From assembly GCF_003576245.1 (NCBI RefSeq), contig NZ_QWGA01000007.1, positions 62,001-126,000 on the forward strand: a DNA stretch of 64,000 nt, read 5' to 3'. The DNA is from Henriciella algicola. GTDB lineage: Bacteria > Pseudomonadota > Alphaproteobacteria > Caulobacterales > Hyphomonadaceae. Position 1 is the first letter of the stretch. Every line of letters starts with the position of its first letter. The notes below the pieces were generated by a model. The model was not told the DNA's origin. It made no database searches and saw only the letters and a program-made list of their open reading frames with translations. Below are positions 52,148-63,086 of this stretch, one piece after another. Both the position numbers and the translations under genes were made by a program.

Positions 52148-52925
52148 ATTGGCCAGCTGTCTGGATCAGGCCGCCGCGCAGCTCTTCAGCTCCTGGTAGC
52201 CGTACAGCCTGACAGGACAGCAGCGCGATCCCTGCGGGTACGTTTGTGTTCTCACCTGCGCAACTGCCTTCGAAATTGGTGCTCTCGAGGCCGGTCGCGC
52301 CTTCAAAGCTGACATTGATCAGCCGGATATTGGTAATGCGCGCACCGTGCAGGTCTGCATTGGCGAACGAGGTCCCGTTCAGGATTGCGTTATTGAACTG
52401 CGCTTCACGCAGGATCGCACCATTGAAAATCGCGCCGGTCAGATTGGCGCCGGTGAAATCTGTTCCCGACGCGCGTGCACGCGAAAAATCTGTCCCCGTC
52501 GCGTTCGCTACGCCAAGGCGTGCGCCGGTCAGGTGAGTGTCTGAAAGTGAGGCACCTGAGAGGTTCACATTGAGCAGGCTGGCCCGCTCAAAACGGGACC
52601 CTTCGAAACGTGTATTGGACAGTCTGGAGCCGTCGAGGGTCGCGCGGCGGAAATCAGTACCCTTCGCCATGGCGTCCGACAGGTCGATATTCAGCGCCCG
52701 CGTGCCACGCAGGAAGGCGCCTGAGACGTTGGCTTTGGGATAGTGCGCTGCCGAGATATCCCCGCCCGACATGTTACGTCCGCGAAGGTCGCAGCTCACG
52801 CAGGAGCCGCCATAGGAGGGGGCCCAGGAGACGCGCGTCGACTTTGACTGCGCGTTTGCCGCGCCGGACGCGGCTCCGCAAGCAGCAAGTGCCAGAATGA
52901 CAGACAAGCGACTAAATCTAAGCAT
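52146..52925 (-). CDS. Exported pentapeptide-repeat protein with a CxxC start
   Basis: A 259-residue precursor with a signal sequence; an LAAC at 13-16 could make it a lipoprotein, or cleavage may be near ANAQ. The mature part begins with CVSC and then a long run of pentapeptide repeats with A(D/N)LxG-like units (e.g. ANLTGAIFNG, AILREAQFNNAILNG), which should form a right-handed square beta-helix. The last 45 residues hold a cysteine pair (SCAGEN and LLSCQAV). Function is unknown. It follows the other pentapeptide protein in the same direction with about 80 bases between and ends at a shared terminator. Confidence 0.8.
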   Translation of the reverse strand: MLRFSRLSVILALAACGAASGAANAQSKSTRVSWAPSYGGSCVSCDLRGRNMSGGDISAAHYPKANVSGAFLRGTRALNIDLSDAMAKGTDFRRATLDGSRLSNTRFEGSRFERASLLNVNLSGASLSDTHLTGARLGVANATGTDFSRARASGTDFTGANLTGAIFNGAILREAQFNNAILNGTSFANADLHGARITNIRLINVSFEGATGLESTNFEGSCAGENTNVPAGIALLSCQAVRLPGAEELRGGLIQTAGQ

Positions 52926-53006
52926 GCAGCGTATTTACGAGGTCTGGAGCCTGCTTTGAACTGAATTCCCGGTAATGACTGTAAACAGATGCAGGGGTGT
53001 GTCTCT

Positions 53007-53495
53007 CTAGCCGCACCGAGGGATGGTCAGCCCGGCAGGCAGGCGCGTTGCCTGATCACCGCATGCCTGACGCAATTGTCCTTGCGTCAGGCCTTTGGCG
53101 AGGCGGAAGTCTGCGCCGGACAGATTCGCACCGGCAAGGCTGGCGCCCGCAAAGTTCGAAGACCCGAAATAACCACCGACCAGTGTCGCGCTCTCAAGGT
53201 TCGCATTCGAGAAGTTCGAAGCGTTGAACCGCACGCCGAACATGTTGGTGACCGAGAGGTTGGTGCCGCGCAGATTCCAGTTGTCGAAGGTGGACAGCTG
53301 CATGTCGCTCTGGCGAAGGCGCGCACCTGAGACGTTGATATTGGCGATATCCAGATAGGCAAGATCTGCCTGGAAGAGGTTGCATCCGGGGCAGGATTGG
53401 CCGCTCCGCACCTTGGCGATCTCGCTGGCGTCCTGTGCCGTGGAGGGCAGGGCGAGGGCGGCAAACGCGAAAGCGGTCAGGAAATGTTTCAGCAT
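53007..53495 (-). CDS. Exported pentapeptide-repeat protein with a CxxC start, second copy
   Basis: A 162-residue precursor with a signal peptide ending at STAQ. The mature protein begins AKVRSGQSCPGCNLFQADL, then runs as about twelve pentapeptide repeats (ANINVSGARLRQ, SNFAGASLAGANLSGADF) and ends with two more cysteines (QLRQACGDQ and IPRCG). The same plan (signal, CxxC, repeats, C-terminal cysteines) is seen in its neighbour, so they are likely a paralogous pair. The function is unknown; a disulfide may cap the helix. Confidence 0.8.
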   Translation of the reverse strand: MLKHFLTAFAFAALALPSTAQDASEIAKVRSGQSCPGCNLFQADLAYLDIANINVSGARLRQSDMQLSTFDNWNLRGTNLSVTNMFGVRFNASNFSNANLESATLVGGYFGSSNFAGASLAGANLSGADFRLAKGLTQGQLRQACGDQATRLPAGLTIPRCG

Positions 53496-53563
53496 GGCAC
53501 ACCTGTGGAGCTGGGAATGAGACTTACCCGGCTCTCACGCAATCGCGCTGCCAGATTCCCCAC

Positions 53564-55843
53564 TTAGTTGAATCCGGATTCAGACCGTGTCGGCTCATTA
53601 CACGTCGCACAATGGGCCACTCGCTCGTCGCCGGTTGCCATCAGGGTGAAGCTTGAACAGTTCGGGCACGGGTCGCCTAGATAGTCTTCTTCGTCCTCAT
53701 CCTCCTCGCTGGCGGAGGCAGATGCTGCTTCGTCGCGTTCAGCGCGCTTGCGCTCAAGAATGACGATATTGTCTGGCAGCTGTCCGCGAGAGAAGCCGCG
53801 CGAGATAAATTGCACCGCCTCATCGGGCAGCGGTTGTGGGCCTTCGCGCGTGCCATCCTTCAGGCCGCGGCCAAGGCCATCATGGCTCACATCGTCGCCA
53901 AGTTCAGCAAGGTCATCACGGCGCAGATAGGAGATGGCCAGCTCCCGGAAGATATAGTCGAGGATCGAGGTCGCCTTGGTGATGCGGTCATTGCCCGTGA
54001 CCTCGCCTGCCGGTTCGAACCGGGTGAAGACAAATGCGTCGACATATTCGTCCAGCGGCACGCCATATTGCAGGCCGAGCGACACGGCGATCGCAAAATT
54101 ATTCATCAGCGACCGGAAGGCAGCGCCCTCCTTGTGCATGTCGATAAAGATCTCACCGAGTGCGCCATCGGCAAACTCGCCAGTGTGCAGGTAGACCTTA
54201 TGGCCGCCTACGGTCGATTTCTGGATGTAGCCTTTGCGGCGGTCTGGTAGTCGCGTGCGGCGGGCAGGCTTGCCGGTCGCGTCGAGGCCATCCGCGCCAA
54301 TGCCTGTGTGGGTCATCGCCCGGGCCTCTTCGGCGTGAAGGTCTTCGGCAAGCTCCATGATCGCGTTCATACGGTCTGATGCTGCGCCGTCTTCGCTGCG
54401 GTCCCGCGCGCGAAGATAGAGCGCGATGCCAGCCTCAAGGGCTGCGGTGCGGTCGTCATGCTCTTCCCAGTCGCTTGCATCGACGCAGACCAGCGCGCCG
54501 CTGGCTGCCAGCGGCACGGCGACAGCGAACTCGAATGCGCGGGGAACGGGCAGTGTGATGCCATGCTTGAGCAGCACTTCGCGTGCAATCGTTTCCGAAG
54601 CGGCACTGACGGCCGCATCTGCAGCGGCGATTTCATCATCCGAAAAGCCGATCATCCGGAGCAGTGGGCGCCCATCGGTATCAAAGCTTTCCGGCGCAAG
54701 CTTAAGGCGCGACGCGATGACATCATCGCCCAGCACCCAGCGTGAGAAGGCCGCGCCAAGTGGCAGACCCTCCTTCAGCGCATTGCGCACGCGGATGATC
54801 GCTTCGGCTGAAAAACCGCGTGCCTTCAACGCGTCGCTGTCGATGCCGTCCAGCCTGTCGAGGTCACAGCCTGCATCGAGCGCGCTGCGCAATTCGTCTG
54901 CGGCTTCAGGTGAGAGGCGCAGCAGCGCCGTGATGGCGGCTGGCGAAGGGCTTGCGCCTGCTTCTTCGGCGGCCTGCACAAGCGCAATCTCGCCCGACAG
55001 GCCGTCGCTTGTGGGCGCAAACTCGGTCTCATCGCTTGCGCGCAGCGGCATGGCAGCGAGGCGGAGGCCACTAACAGGTTTGAAATCATCTACGCTCGCG
55101 CCAAGAAGCGCCGCTGTTTCAGCAGAGAGCTTCCAGCCCGATACGAGACAGGCAAGCGCCTCACAAAGCGCGCGGCCGTTTTCAACAAATGACGCCTCGT
55201 CTGTTGCGCCGAGGGCGAGTGCGCCCGCCGCCACACCGTGGAGGACGACCACCACAGCCTCGTCCGGCACAAGCTGCGGAAGCGCCGACAGTGTGTCATG
55301 CAGCAGGCTGGCTTCCAGGCCCTGCTCGGAGATGAATGCTGAAACGTCCACCGCGCAGGCTGGCATGTCGCCAGAGGGGACAGCGCCCGGCCAGACGCTG
55401 AGGCTGATTCCTTCGTCGAGGGCGTGATCCGCCAGTGTCGGGACATCCAGATACTGTGACGCTTCGAGACCGATGGGCAGATGTTCGTCTGCGGCCATGG
55501 CGCTGCTCCTCAGCCAGCGCTCAAGCCCCGGAAAACCTTCGGGGTGGATAATGCCCGCTTCGATCATCTGCGCTGGCAAGCCTGCGTTCAGTGCTTCGGC
55601 CAGCTCTGCATTTTTCGGGGCAACACCCAGCTGCTCGACCAGATCGGCGAGACCCAGCCGTGCTTCCTTTTCGAGCCGCTCGCTTGTGCGCGAATCCATC
55701 GCCTCACGAAGCGCAGCCGTTCCGTCTGCGGCAAAACGCCTTTGCGGCAGCAGGACAAGCGTCTCCAGAGGCAGGACCGGACTGACGCGTCCTGACTGCA
55801 TTGCATCGCGGAAGACCTTGTCTGCATGCTGCTGTCGGCTCAT
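53564..55843 (-). CDS. NrdJ-like TSCPD protein lacking the class II ribonucleotide reductase barrel
   Basis: A 759-residue protein (an in-frame start 18 bases upstream is also possible). Its last 230 residues (from [12 protein letters not shown]) carry the C-terminal region of B12-dependent ribonucleotide reductase Nrd[53 protein letters not shown] and [15 protein letters not shown]. It ends in CPNC-x17-CATC, like a zinc ribbon. Residues about 365-485 also resemble the final part of the NrdJ barrel ([21 protein letters not shown]), but the catalytic cysteines and the radical-loop motifs are not seen, and the first 360 residues are unrecognised. It is about one-third shorter than a full NrdJ. 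It may be a degenerate paralogue with a structural or regulatory role. Confidence 0.8.
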   Translation of the reverse strand: MSRQQHADKVFRDAMQSGRVSPVLPLETLVLLPQRRFAADGTAALREAMDSRTSERLEKEARLGLADLVEQLGVAPKNAELAEALNAGLPAQMIEAGIIHPEGFPGLERWLRSSAMAADEHLPIGLEASQYLDVPTLADHALDEGISLSVWPGAVPSGDMPACAVDVSAFISEQGLEASLLHDTLSALPQLVPDEAVVVVLHGVAAGALALGATDEASFVENGRALCEALACLVSGWKLSAETAALLGASVDDFKPVSGLRLAAMPLRASDETEFAPTSDGLSGEIALVQAAEEAGASPSPAAITALLRLSPEAADELRSALDAGCDLDRLDGIDSDALKARGFSAEAIIRVRNALKEGLPLGAAFSRWVLGDDVIASRLKLAPESFDTDGRPLLRMIGFSDDEIAAADAAVSAASETIAREVLLKHGITLPVPRAFEFAVAVPLAASGALVCVDASDWEEHDDRTAALEAGIALYLRARDRSEDGAASDRMNAIMELAEDLHAEEARAMTHTGIGADGLDATGKPARRTRLPDRRKGYIQKSTVGGHKVYLHTGEFADGALGEIFIDMHKEGAAFRSLMNNFAIAVSLGLQYGVPLDEYVDAFVFTRFEPAGEVTGNDRITKATSILDYIFRELAISYLRRDDLAELGDDVSHDGLGRGLKDGTREGPQPLPDEAVQFISRGFSRGQLPDNIVILERKRAERDEAASASASEEDEDEEDYLGDPCPNCSSFTLMATGDERVAHCATCNEPTRSESGFN

Positions 55844-56009
55844 ATCGTCTATCTCTCGCATCGGTGTCGGCCGGTCCTCTTCATCGCCAGATGGGTGATG
55901 CAGAAGGCTTGACGGCCCGTTACAGATATTGTGAGCCGATCCATAACTGGATTCGCCGCAGGACCTGCTCCATATTCCAGATTGCGCACAGAAGTTTCAG
56001 GATCGCGAT

Positions 56010-56399
56010 ATGCTCAAACTCTTCACCTGGTGGAATGGCGTCACGCTTGGCGGCCTGTTCGACATCAAACGCCGTAGCGACTTTGTCGGCACCGATGACT
56101 ACGGCAACAAATACTATGAAGACCGCAAGGTCTCCATTGAGCGCCGCAATCGCCGCTACGTGGTCTATAAGGGCCTCGCTGAGCCGTCCAAAGTTCCAGC
56201 TGAGTGGCATGGCTGGCTACACTACACGCTGGATGAGCCACCGACGCAAAAGCCGCTCGATCGCCGTGCTTGGGAAACCGATCACAAGCCAAACATGACA
56301 GGTACGCTGTTTGCCTACCGTCCAAAAGGTGCGCTCAGCGAAGGCGGCACACGCCGCAAGTCGGACGCCGATTATGAGGCATGGACCCCAGATGCGTGA
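56010..56399 (+). CDS. NADH:ubiquinone oxidoreductase accessory subunit NDUFA12
   Basis: A 129-residue homologue of the mitochondrial complex I accessory subunit NDUFA12 (B17.2), found in alphaproteobacteria. The N-terminus MLKLFTWWNGVTLGG, then VGTDDYGNKYYED, RRYVVYKGLAEPSKVPAEWH and GWLHYTLDEPP are all typical of the family. Peripheral on the complex, it is needed for assembly or stability in mitochondria. Its stop overlaps the mlaD start by eight bases. Confidence 0.93.
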   Translation: MLKLFTWWNGVTLGGLFDIKRRSDFVGTDDYGNKYYEDRKVSIERRNRRYVVYKGLAEPSKVPAEWHGWLHYTLDEPPTQKPLDRRAWETDHKPNMTGTLFAYRPKGALSEGGTRRKSDADYEAWTPDA

Positions 56400-57048
56400 A
56401 TCAGCTCTCGAAACAATTATCGGCGCTGCCGTGCTTGGCGTCGCCGCCGTCTTCATGTGGTTCGCGATCGGCAATGGCACTGATCGCGCAGAGGCTTCCT
56501 CCGGCACAGTAGAGCTTGGCGCGCGTTTCAACAGTGCCAAGGGGATCAATGTCGGCACTGAAGTCAGCATGGCCGGCGTGAAAGTTGGCACGGTGCGCAA
56601 CATTCGCCTGAACACCGAGCGCGCCGAAGCGCTCGTGACGCTCGCTATCAGCCGCGATCTCGTACCCCTGGAAGATGGCACCACGGCACGTATCCAGTCC
56701 GAAGGTCTTCTGGGCGGCAATTACATCAATCTTGAGCCGGCATCCGGCTTTGGTCAGATCGAACCTTGCCCGCAAGGCGAGGAGCTTTTCGGCGAGAGCG
56801 GTTGCGGCGAGATCCTGTACACGCAGGGCAGCGTCGACCTTCTGACGCTGATGGCATCCTTTGCGAGCGGCGGCGGCGATGACAGCTCATCCTCGTCTGG
56901 CTCCTATGATGATGCGATGGACGCGCCAGCGCCTTCGAGCACTGACACCAGCGCGCCTGAAGATGATGCCGATCTCGACACAGAATCTCCGGAATCAGAT
57001 GGCTCTGTCAGCGAGACCGACGAAGAACCGGCAGGAGACACAGAGTGA
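56392..57048 (+). CDS. mlaD: MlaD/MCE-type outer membrane lipid asymmetry protein
   Basis: Substrate-binding MCE protein of the Mla phospholipid transport system, anchored to the inner membrane. The 218 residues begin MRESALETIIGAAVLG with one transmembrane helix (about 5-25), then an MCE domain with LGARFNSAKGINVGTEVSMAGVKVG, TARIQSEGLLGGNYINLEP, ending in an acidic disordered tail rich in aspartate and serine. It starts inside the NDUFA12 gene and is joined to the DUF2155 gene by GTGA. No mlaE or mlaF is adjacent, a common split in alphaproteobacteria. Confidence 0.93.
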   Translation: MRESALETIIGAAVLGVAAVFMWFAIGNGTDRAEASSGTVELGARFNSAKGINVGTEVSMAGVKVGTVRNIRLNTERAEALVTLAISRDLVPLEDGTTARIQSEGLLGGNYINLEPASGFGQIEPCPQGEELFGESGCGEILYTQGSVDLLTLMASFASGGGDDSSSSSGSYDDAMDAPAPSSTDTSAPEDDADLDTESPESDGSVSETDEEPAGDTE

Positions 57049-57653
57049 AACGCCTTTTCTGCACCGCAGCCATAGCCGCGCTGACCCTGAGCGGGGCTGC
57101 CGCGCAGGAAGAAACCACTTTCGACGAGACCGCAACTGACGCCATGACGGCTGAGGATGAGGCGCTCGAAGAGGAAGAAGAGGCGAGTAACGCGCCGACT
57201 TATTCTCAAGAGCGGATGGCAACGCTACGGGCGCTGGACAAGATTACAGGTCGTTCTGCTGACTTTGAGATCGAGGTTGGCGAGCCGATCGTCTTTGGCG
57301 TCCTCGAAATTGATCTTAAGGTCTGCTTCCAGACGCCGCCTGAAGAGCCGCCGGAGAGCGCAGCCTTCCTTCAGATCGAAGAAGCCGACTATGTTGAGAC
57401 CAATACGCTTACCGAGCCGCGCCTTGCCTCAGAGGTTCGCGCCGAAATGAGCGACGTCGAAGCACCTGCTGATGCGCCTGCGGTGACTGAAGCTGATGAA
57501 GAAGAAGAGGCTGGTCCGCTCTTCTCCGGCTGGATGTTTGCGTCGACACCCGGTCTCAGCGCACTCGAACACCCTGTCTACGATGTCTGGGTAATCAGGT
57601 GCAAACAGCCTTCGCCAGAGAGCCTGTCCTCGCCAGTCGTTCCTGACGAATAG
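57045..57653 (+). CDS. DUF2155 domain exported protein
   Basis: A 202-residue precursor starting with GTG (overlapping the mlaD stop as GTGA), with a signal peptide ending near SGAAAQ. The DUF2155 domain spans about residues 60-190: [21 protein letters not shown], a central [22 protein letters not shown], and the hallmark [30 protein letters not shown]. It carries an acidic insert ([16 protein letters not shown]). The function is unknown. Its 3' end overlaps aat on the other strand by 76 bases. Confidence 0.9.
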   Translation: MKRLFCTAAIAALTLSGAAAQEETTFDETATDAMTAEDEALEEEEEASNAPTYSQERMATLRALDKITGRSADFEIEVGEPIVFGVLEIDLKVCFQTPPEEPPESAAFLQIEEADYVETNTLTEPRLASEVRAEMSDVEAPADAPAVTEADEEEEAGPLFSGWMFASTPGLSALEHPVYDVWVIRCKQPSPESLSSPVVPDE

Positions 57654-58246
57654 AAGTCGCCTTCATGCGATAGCGCCGATTGCAGGCGCGCCATGAAGTC
57701 AGCCTTCTTCATCTCGATCAGTCCGAACTGTTCGAGGTGCGGATTGTGAAACTGTGCGTCCAGCAACTCATAGCCACCCGCGATAAGCCGCGCGACGAGG
57801 TGAACGAGGGCGATCTTCGACGCATCTGTCGCGCGGGAGAACATGCTCTCGCCAAAGAAAGCCGCGCCGAGCGATACCCCGTACAGGCCGCCTACCAGCT
57901 CTCCATCCTCGTCCCAGCACTCAACCGAGTGGGCATAGCCGCGCTTGTGGAGTGAGCTGTAGAGGTTCTGGATCGGCACGTTGATCCAAGTGGTCGGCCG
58001 ATCAGGCGTATCTTCGGCGCAGCCTTCCATGACGCGGCTGAAGGCTTGGTCGATTGTGACGCGGTACGGGTCCTTGCGGACCGTCTTGCGCAAGCGCCGT
58101 GGCACGTGAAACCCGTCGAGCGGAAGAACGCCCCTGATCTCCGGAGAGATCAGGAACAGATTCATGTCCTCGCGCGAATCGGCCATGGGGAAGACGCCCT
58201 GCCGATAGCAGTCGAGCAGCATGTCCGCATTGAACCGGTCTGACAT
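57578..58246 (-). CDS. aat: Leucyl/phenylalanyl-tRNA-protein transferase
   Basis: Attaches leucine or phenylalanine to N-terminal Lys/Arg of proteins for the N-end rule. The 222 residues start at [23 protein letters not shown] and include [57 protein letters not shown] and [15 protein letters not shown]. The C-terminal 25 codons lie opposite the end of the DUF2155 gene. It follows accC on the same strand by about 24 bases. Confidence 0.96.
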   Translation of the reverse strand: MSDRFNADMLLDCYRQGVFPMADSREDMNLFLISPEIRGVLPLDGFHVPRRLRKTVRKDPYRVTIDQAFSRVMEGCAEDTPDRPTTWINVPIQNLYSSLHKRGYAHSVECWDEDGELVGGLYGVSLGAAFFGESMFSRATDASKIALVHLVARLIAGGYELLDAQFHNPHLEQFGLIEMKKADFMARLQSALSHEGDFYSSGTTGEDRLSGEGCLHLITQTS

Positions 58247-58270
58247 GTATCCAGCGTTCGTTGGGGCCGC

Positions 58271-59611
<1,341 letters not shown>

Positions 59612-59621
59612 GCCGCTAGCC

Positions 59622-60104
59622 TCACTCGATGACGATCAGCGGTTCGCCGAACTCCACAGGCTGTGCGTCCTGCACGATGATTTCCTTCACCGTGCCGGCC
59701 TGCGGTGCCTCGACCGGGTTAAACGTCTTCATGGCCTCGACGAGCATCAGCGTGTCGCCCTTCTTCACCTTGTCGCCAACCTGGACGAAGGCTTTTGAGC
59801 CCGGCTCTGGCGAGAGGTAGACAGTACCGACCATTGGGCTGGTCACGGCATTTGCAGAAACGGGTGCAGCGGCAGGCGCCGAAGCGGCGGCTGCAGGCGC
59901 TGCGGGCGCGGCTGGCGCTGCGGCCGGAGCTGGCGCAGCTGCGTACTGGACCGGGGTAGGCGCGGCTTGCATCGGGCTTGCCTTGCTGACCCGGATGCGA
60001 AGGCCTTCATGCTCGACTTCTACCTCGCCAAGGTCGGCATCCCGAAGGATGGCGGCAAGTTCCCGGACAAGGCCGGTGTCGAGGCTGTTCTTTGCGGTGC
60101 TCAT
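59622..60104 (-). CDS. accB: Acetyl-CoA carboxylase biotin carboxyl carrier protein
   Basis: Carries biotin between AccC and the carboxyltransferase. The 160 residues start at [16 protein letters not shown], pass through a long alanine/proline linker (about 60-90) and end in the biotinyl domain with [22 protein letters not shown]; the biotinylated lysine is in EAMKT. An in-frame start six codons upstream is possible. It sits 14 bases after aroQ and 10 before accC. Confidence 0.96.
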   Translation of the reverse strand: MSTAKNSLDTGLVRELAAILRDADLGEVEVEHEGLRIRVSKASPMQAAPTPVQYAAAPAPAAAPAAPAAPAAAASAPAAAPVSANAVTSPMVGTVYLSPEPGSKAFVQVGDKVKKGDTLMLVEAMKTFNPVEAPQAGTVKEIIVQDAQPVEFGEPLIVIE

Positions 60105-60118
60105 CAGATTGCGTGTCC

Positions 60119-60550
60119 TCAAGCTTTCATTCTTATCGCGGCTTCGAGTGCGACTTCATACCCATGCGGGCCAAGCCCTGCAATCGAAGCCATCGCAGCA
60201 GAAGCCACATAATTTGTCTGGCGAAACGCTTCGCGCGCCGCCGGGTTAGACAGGTGAACCTCAATCAGTGGAGCGGTGCAAGCGCGCAAGGCATCATGCA
60301 GCGCGATAGAGGTATGCGTATAAGCGCCGGCGTTCAGGATCAGGCAGCTCGCCTCGCGGGAGGCTTCCTGAACCCAGTCGACCAGCTCGCCCTCGCTATT
60401 GGTCTGACGGAACTCCAGCCCTCGCTCGCCCGCTTTTTTTCGCAGGCGCGATTCGATGTCTGCGAGCGTGTCATGCCCGTAGATTTCCGGTTCGCGTGTG
60501 CCCAGAAGGTTGAGATTAGGTCCGTTAAGGACATAAATCGGCTTGGTCAT
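60119..60550 (-). CDS. aroQ: 3-dehydroquinate dehydratase, type II
   Basis: Type II dehydroquinase of the shikimate pathway. The 143 residues start at [25 protein letters not shown] (nucleotide-like lid with catalytic tyrosine), contain [48 protein letters not shown] and end GYEVALEAA. The longer in-frame start upstream is antisense to thiS and not coding. It is divergent from thiS and heads the accB-accC-aat run. Confidence 0.97.
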   Translation of the reverse strand: MTKPIYVLNGPNLNLLGTREPEIYGHDTLADIESRLRKKAGERGLEFRQTNSEGELVDWVQEASREASCLILNAGAYTHTSIALHDALRACTAPLIEVHLSNPAAREAFRQTNYVASAAMASIAGLGPHGYEVALEAAIRMKA

Positions 60551-60613
60551 GGCTCCCGTTTGCGCGTGTTTCCGGGGCAAGGCAAGCCATTGATCCTGAG
60601 AGGAGAGCGCCAG

Positions 60614-60814
60614 ATGAAAGTGTTCGTGAACGGCGATGAATTCGAGATCGAGGATGGCGCAAGCCTCTCTGACCTCGTGATGAAGCTCACTGATGATCCG
60701 CGCGGCATGGCCATTGAGCGCAACCGCGAGATCGTTCCGAAGTCGCTGCACGCTTCGACGGTGCTGCAGCCCGGTGACAGGTTGGAAGTTGTGCAATTTG
60801 TAGGCGGCGGCTGA
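60614..60814 (+). CDS. thiS: Sulfur carrier protein ThiS
   Basis: A 66-residue ubiquitin-fold sulfur carrier for the thiazole half of thiamine. It begins [20 protein letters not shown] with a GAGAGGAGA site and ends with the carrier glycines (QFVGGG), which are activated by ThiF and loaded with sulfur. It is separated from thiG by an SRPBCC gene on the same strand. Confidence 0.93.
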   Translation: MKVFVNGDEFEIEDGASLSDLVMKLTDDPRGMAIERNREIVPKSLHASTVLQPGDRLEVVQFVGGG

Positions 60815-60890
60815 CCTTCCCTAGCGGCCTGCCTTTTAGCTGCCTCAGAGCGGTGCTACGCCTCAAGACTGACAGTTAAGGAGCGTTCCC

Positions 60891-61388
60891 ATGGCCAAGA
60901 AGCTGAAGAAACACGAGGAAGTCGGCGAGGAATTCATCGCGGACGCGTCCAAGACCAAGCTCGTGCGCCATGAGTTTCCGTTCCCCCGTGAAGTTGTCTG
61001 GAAAGCACTTCTCGATGGCGAGACCTGGACCAAGTGGTTGCCGATCACAAAAGTTGAATGGACGTCGCCGCAGCCTTTCGCGGTCGGCACGACGCGCACC
61101 GTATGGATCGGCGAGCAGGCCGTAGAGGAAGTCTTCTTCGCCTGGGAAGACAATAAGCGCATGGCGTTCCGTTTCGACAAGTCGACGCTCCCCGTAAAAG
61201 CGTGTGTCGAGGATTATCAGCTGGTGAACACGCCGGGTGGCTGCCGTCTCGACTGGCGTTTCCGGGCCAAAGCGCCCTTCATTCTGGGGCCGCTGATCTC
61301 TGGCCAGATGAAGTCAGGCATCAAGAAGGGCCTGCCGCAGCTGGAGACCTATATTCGCGAGCACCCGGAAAAGTTCGGTCTTTCCTGA
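60891..61388 (+). CDS. SRPBCC (START-like) family protein
   Basis: A 165-residue SRPBCC-fold protein: KTKLVRHEFPFPREVVWKALLD with GETWTKWLP, TTRTVWIGEQAVEEV, and a C-terminal amphipathic helix (ISGQMKSGIKKGLPQLE). It has no signal peptide. The family binds lipids, polyketides or small hydrophobic ligands, and the role here is unknown. The gene lies between thiS and thiG, with about 75 bases on either side, which may be chance or a link to thiamine use. Confidence 0.8.
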   Translation: MAKKLKKHEEVGEEFIADASKTKLVRHEFPFPREVVWKALLDGETWTKWLPITKVEWTSPQPFAVGTTRTVWIGEQAVEEVFFAWEDNKRMAFRFDKSTLPVKACVEDYQLVNTPGGCRLDWRFRAKAPFILGPLISGQMKSGIKKGLPQLETYIREHPEKFGLS

Positions 61389-61454
61389 TTGGTATACCAG
61401 TTCTGACACCAAGCCCCCTAGCGCCGGGCGCCATTGTCCCATACCTAGCTCGCC

Positions 61455-62228
61455 ATGACAGACGACACGCTCAAGATCGCCGGGCGCGAGTTCAAATCGC
61501 GCCTCATTATCGGCACAGGCAAGTACAAGTCCTACGCCCAGAACGCTGAGGCTGCTGAAGCCGCTGGCGCAGAAATGGTCACGGTTGCCCTGCGGCGCGT
61601 GAACCTGTCCAACAAGGATGAGGACCGGCTGCAGGACCACGTCTCGCCCGACAAGTACACCTATCTGCCTAACACAGCTGGCTGCTTCACGGCCGACGAT
61701 GCCGTTCGCACACTGCGCCTGGCACGCGAGGCCGGCGGCTGGGATCTCGTAAAGCTCGAAGTGCTTTCGGACCAGAAGACGCTTTATCCTGACATGGAAG
61801 AAACGCTGAGCGCAGCCAAGGCGCTGATCGCGGATGGCTTTCAGGTCATGGTCTATTGCTCTGACGACCCGGTCTACGCACGCAAGCTCGAAGAGGCTGG
61901 CTGCTGCGCGATCATGCCACTCGGTTCGCTCATCGGGTCGGGGCTCGGTATCCAGAACCCGCTGAACATCCGGCTGATCGTAGAGCAGGCCCGCGTGCCG
62001 GTGATCGTGGATGCAGGTGTGGGCACCGCGTCTGATGCAGCGATGGCGATGGAGCTTGGCTGCGACGGCGTTCTGATGAATACCGCCATTGCTGAGGCCA
62101 AGGACCCCGTCCGCATGGCGCGTGCCATGAAGCACGCGGTCATTGCTGGCCGCGAAGCCTATCTGGCGGGTCGGATGGGCCGTAAGCGCTATGCTGACCC
62201 ATCCTCACCACTTGCGGGTCTGATTTAG
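61455..62228 (+). CDS. thiG: Thiazole synthase
   Basis: Condenses 1-deoxy-xylulose phosphate, dehydroglycine and ThiS-thiocarboxylate into the thiazole phosphate. The 257 residues start at [17 protein letters not shown], with [32 protein letters not shown] (Schiff-base lysine), [19 protein letters not shown] and [25 protein letters not shown]. It converges on the DsbA-like gene with a single base between the stops. Confidence 0.97.
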   Translation: MTDDTLKIAGREFKSRLIIGTGKYKSYAQNAEAAEAAGAEMVTVALRRVNLSNKDEDRLQDHVSPDKYTYLPNTAGCFTADDAVRTLRLAREAGGWDLVKLEVLSDQKTLYPDMEETLSAAKALIADGFQVMVYCSDDPVYARKLEEAGCCAIMPLGSLIGSGLGIQNPLNIRLIVEQARVPVIVDAGVGTASDAAMAMELGCDGVLMNTAIAEAKDPVRMARAMKHAVIAGREAYLAGRMGRKRYADPSSPLAGLI

Positions 62229-62229
62229 C

Positions 62230-62979
62230 CTAGCTTGCCTGCTCGACGGCGGCGTCCAGCATCTGCGTGACGGCTGCCCGGTTCGCGCCTGAAACGAGCT
62301 GGTCGCCAACAAGGAAGGCCGGCGTGCCATCGATACCGAGGCGGCGGGCCAGCATCTTGTTGTCGGCAACAACTTTCTGAAGGCGCACAGAGCCCATGTC
62401 AGCACGCATACGGGCGACATCGACGCCTGCACGCTCTGCGGCCGCATCGATCTCGTCAGGTGTGAAACCACTTGAATTGTCGAGGTCCATGAGTTCGCGG
62501 TGCATCTCGGCATAGAGATCCTGTTCACCCGCGGCGAGAGCCGCGAGGGCAGCTTTTTCGCTCTCAGGCGAAAGGATCGGGAATTCCTTGAAGATAACGC
62601 GGACCTTGCCGTCATAGGCGTCCGGAATGTCCATCGTCCATTCCATCGAGCGCTTGCAGTAGCCGCAGCGATAGTCGAAGAACTCGACGATGGTCACCGG
62701 CGCATCATTGGGGCCGATGGAATAATCAGCTTCGTTCTCATAGAGGTCCGCCGATGCCGACGCGATTGCCTGGCGCGAGACCTCAGCCTCTTGGGCCGCC
62801 GCGCGCTGCTGGAGTTTGACGATGGCCTGCTCGATGATTTCCGGGTTTTCCAGAATGTAGTCGCGTACAATCGCTTCGATCTCTTCCCGGTTCTGCGGCG
62901 CACTATCGTCCTGCTGCGCGCAAGCGGGCGTAAAGGCTAGGAGGGAGAATGCGGCAAGCGGCGCCAGTTTGAAGGTCAT
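62230..62979 (-). CDS. DsbA-like exported thioredoxin-fold oxidoreductase
   Basis: A 249-residue precursor with a signal sequence ending near TPACAQ (an LAFTPAC that may act as a lipobox). A helical N-terminal section (about 30-80: IEAIVRDYILENPEIIEQAI) like ScsC/Com1 precedes a DsbA-type thioredoxin fold with FFDYRCGYCKRS (CxxC active site) and the cis-proline loop GIDGTPAFLV. It is likely to be a periplasmic oxidase or isomerase; the N-terminal helical part argues for an oligomerising, isomerase-like branch. It ends next to thiG. Confidence 0.88.
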   Translation of the reverse strand: MTFKLAPLAAFSLLAFTPACAQQDDSAPQNREEIEAIVRDYILENPEIIEQAIVKLQQRAAAQEAEVSRQAIASASADLYENEADYSIGPNDAPVTIVEFFDYRCGYCKRSMEWTMDIPDAYDGKVRVIFKEFPILSPESEKAALAALAAGEQDLYAEMHRELMDLDNSSGFTPDEIDAAAERAGVDVARMRADMGSVRLQKVVADNKMLARRLGIDGTPAFLVGDQLVSGANRAAVTQMLDAAVEQAS

Positions 62980-63086
62980 GTCTCGTCCTGTATCGAATTT
63001 GTTCGGTGGGCGTCGTTACCCGGGAATCATTGAGTTTGTCTCAACACGCCCGCAGACCTGCCGCTGACAATCTCGTGATCTGCCGC

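Noticed and set aside
60551-60613. A CCTGAGAGGA stretch upstream of thiS, similar to part of the TPP riboswitch.
   Set aside because: The 63-base gap is too short for a TPP riboswitch, the other conserved parts are missing, and the stretch simply includes the thiS ribosome site.
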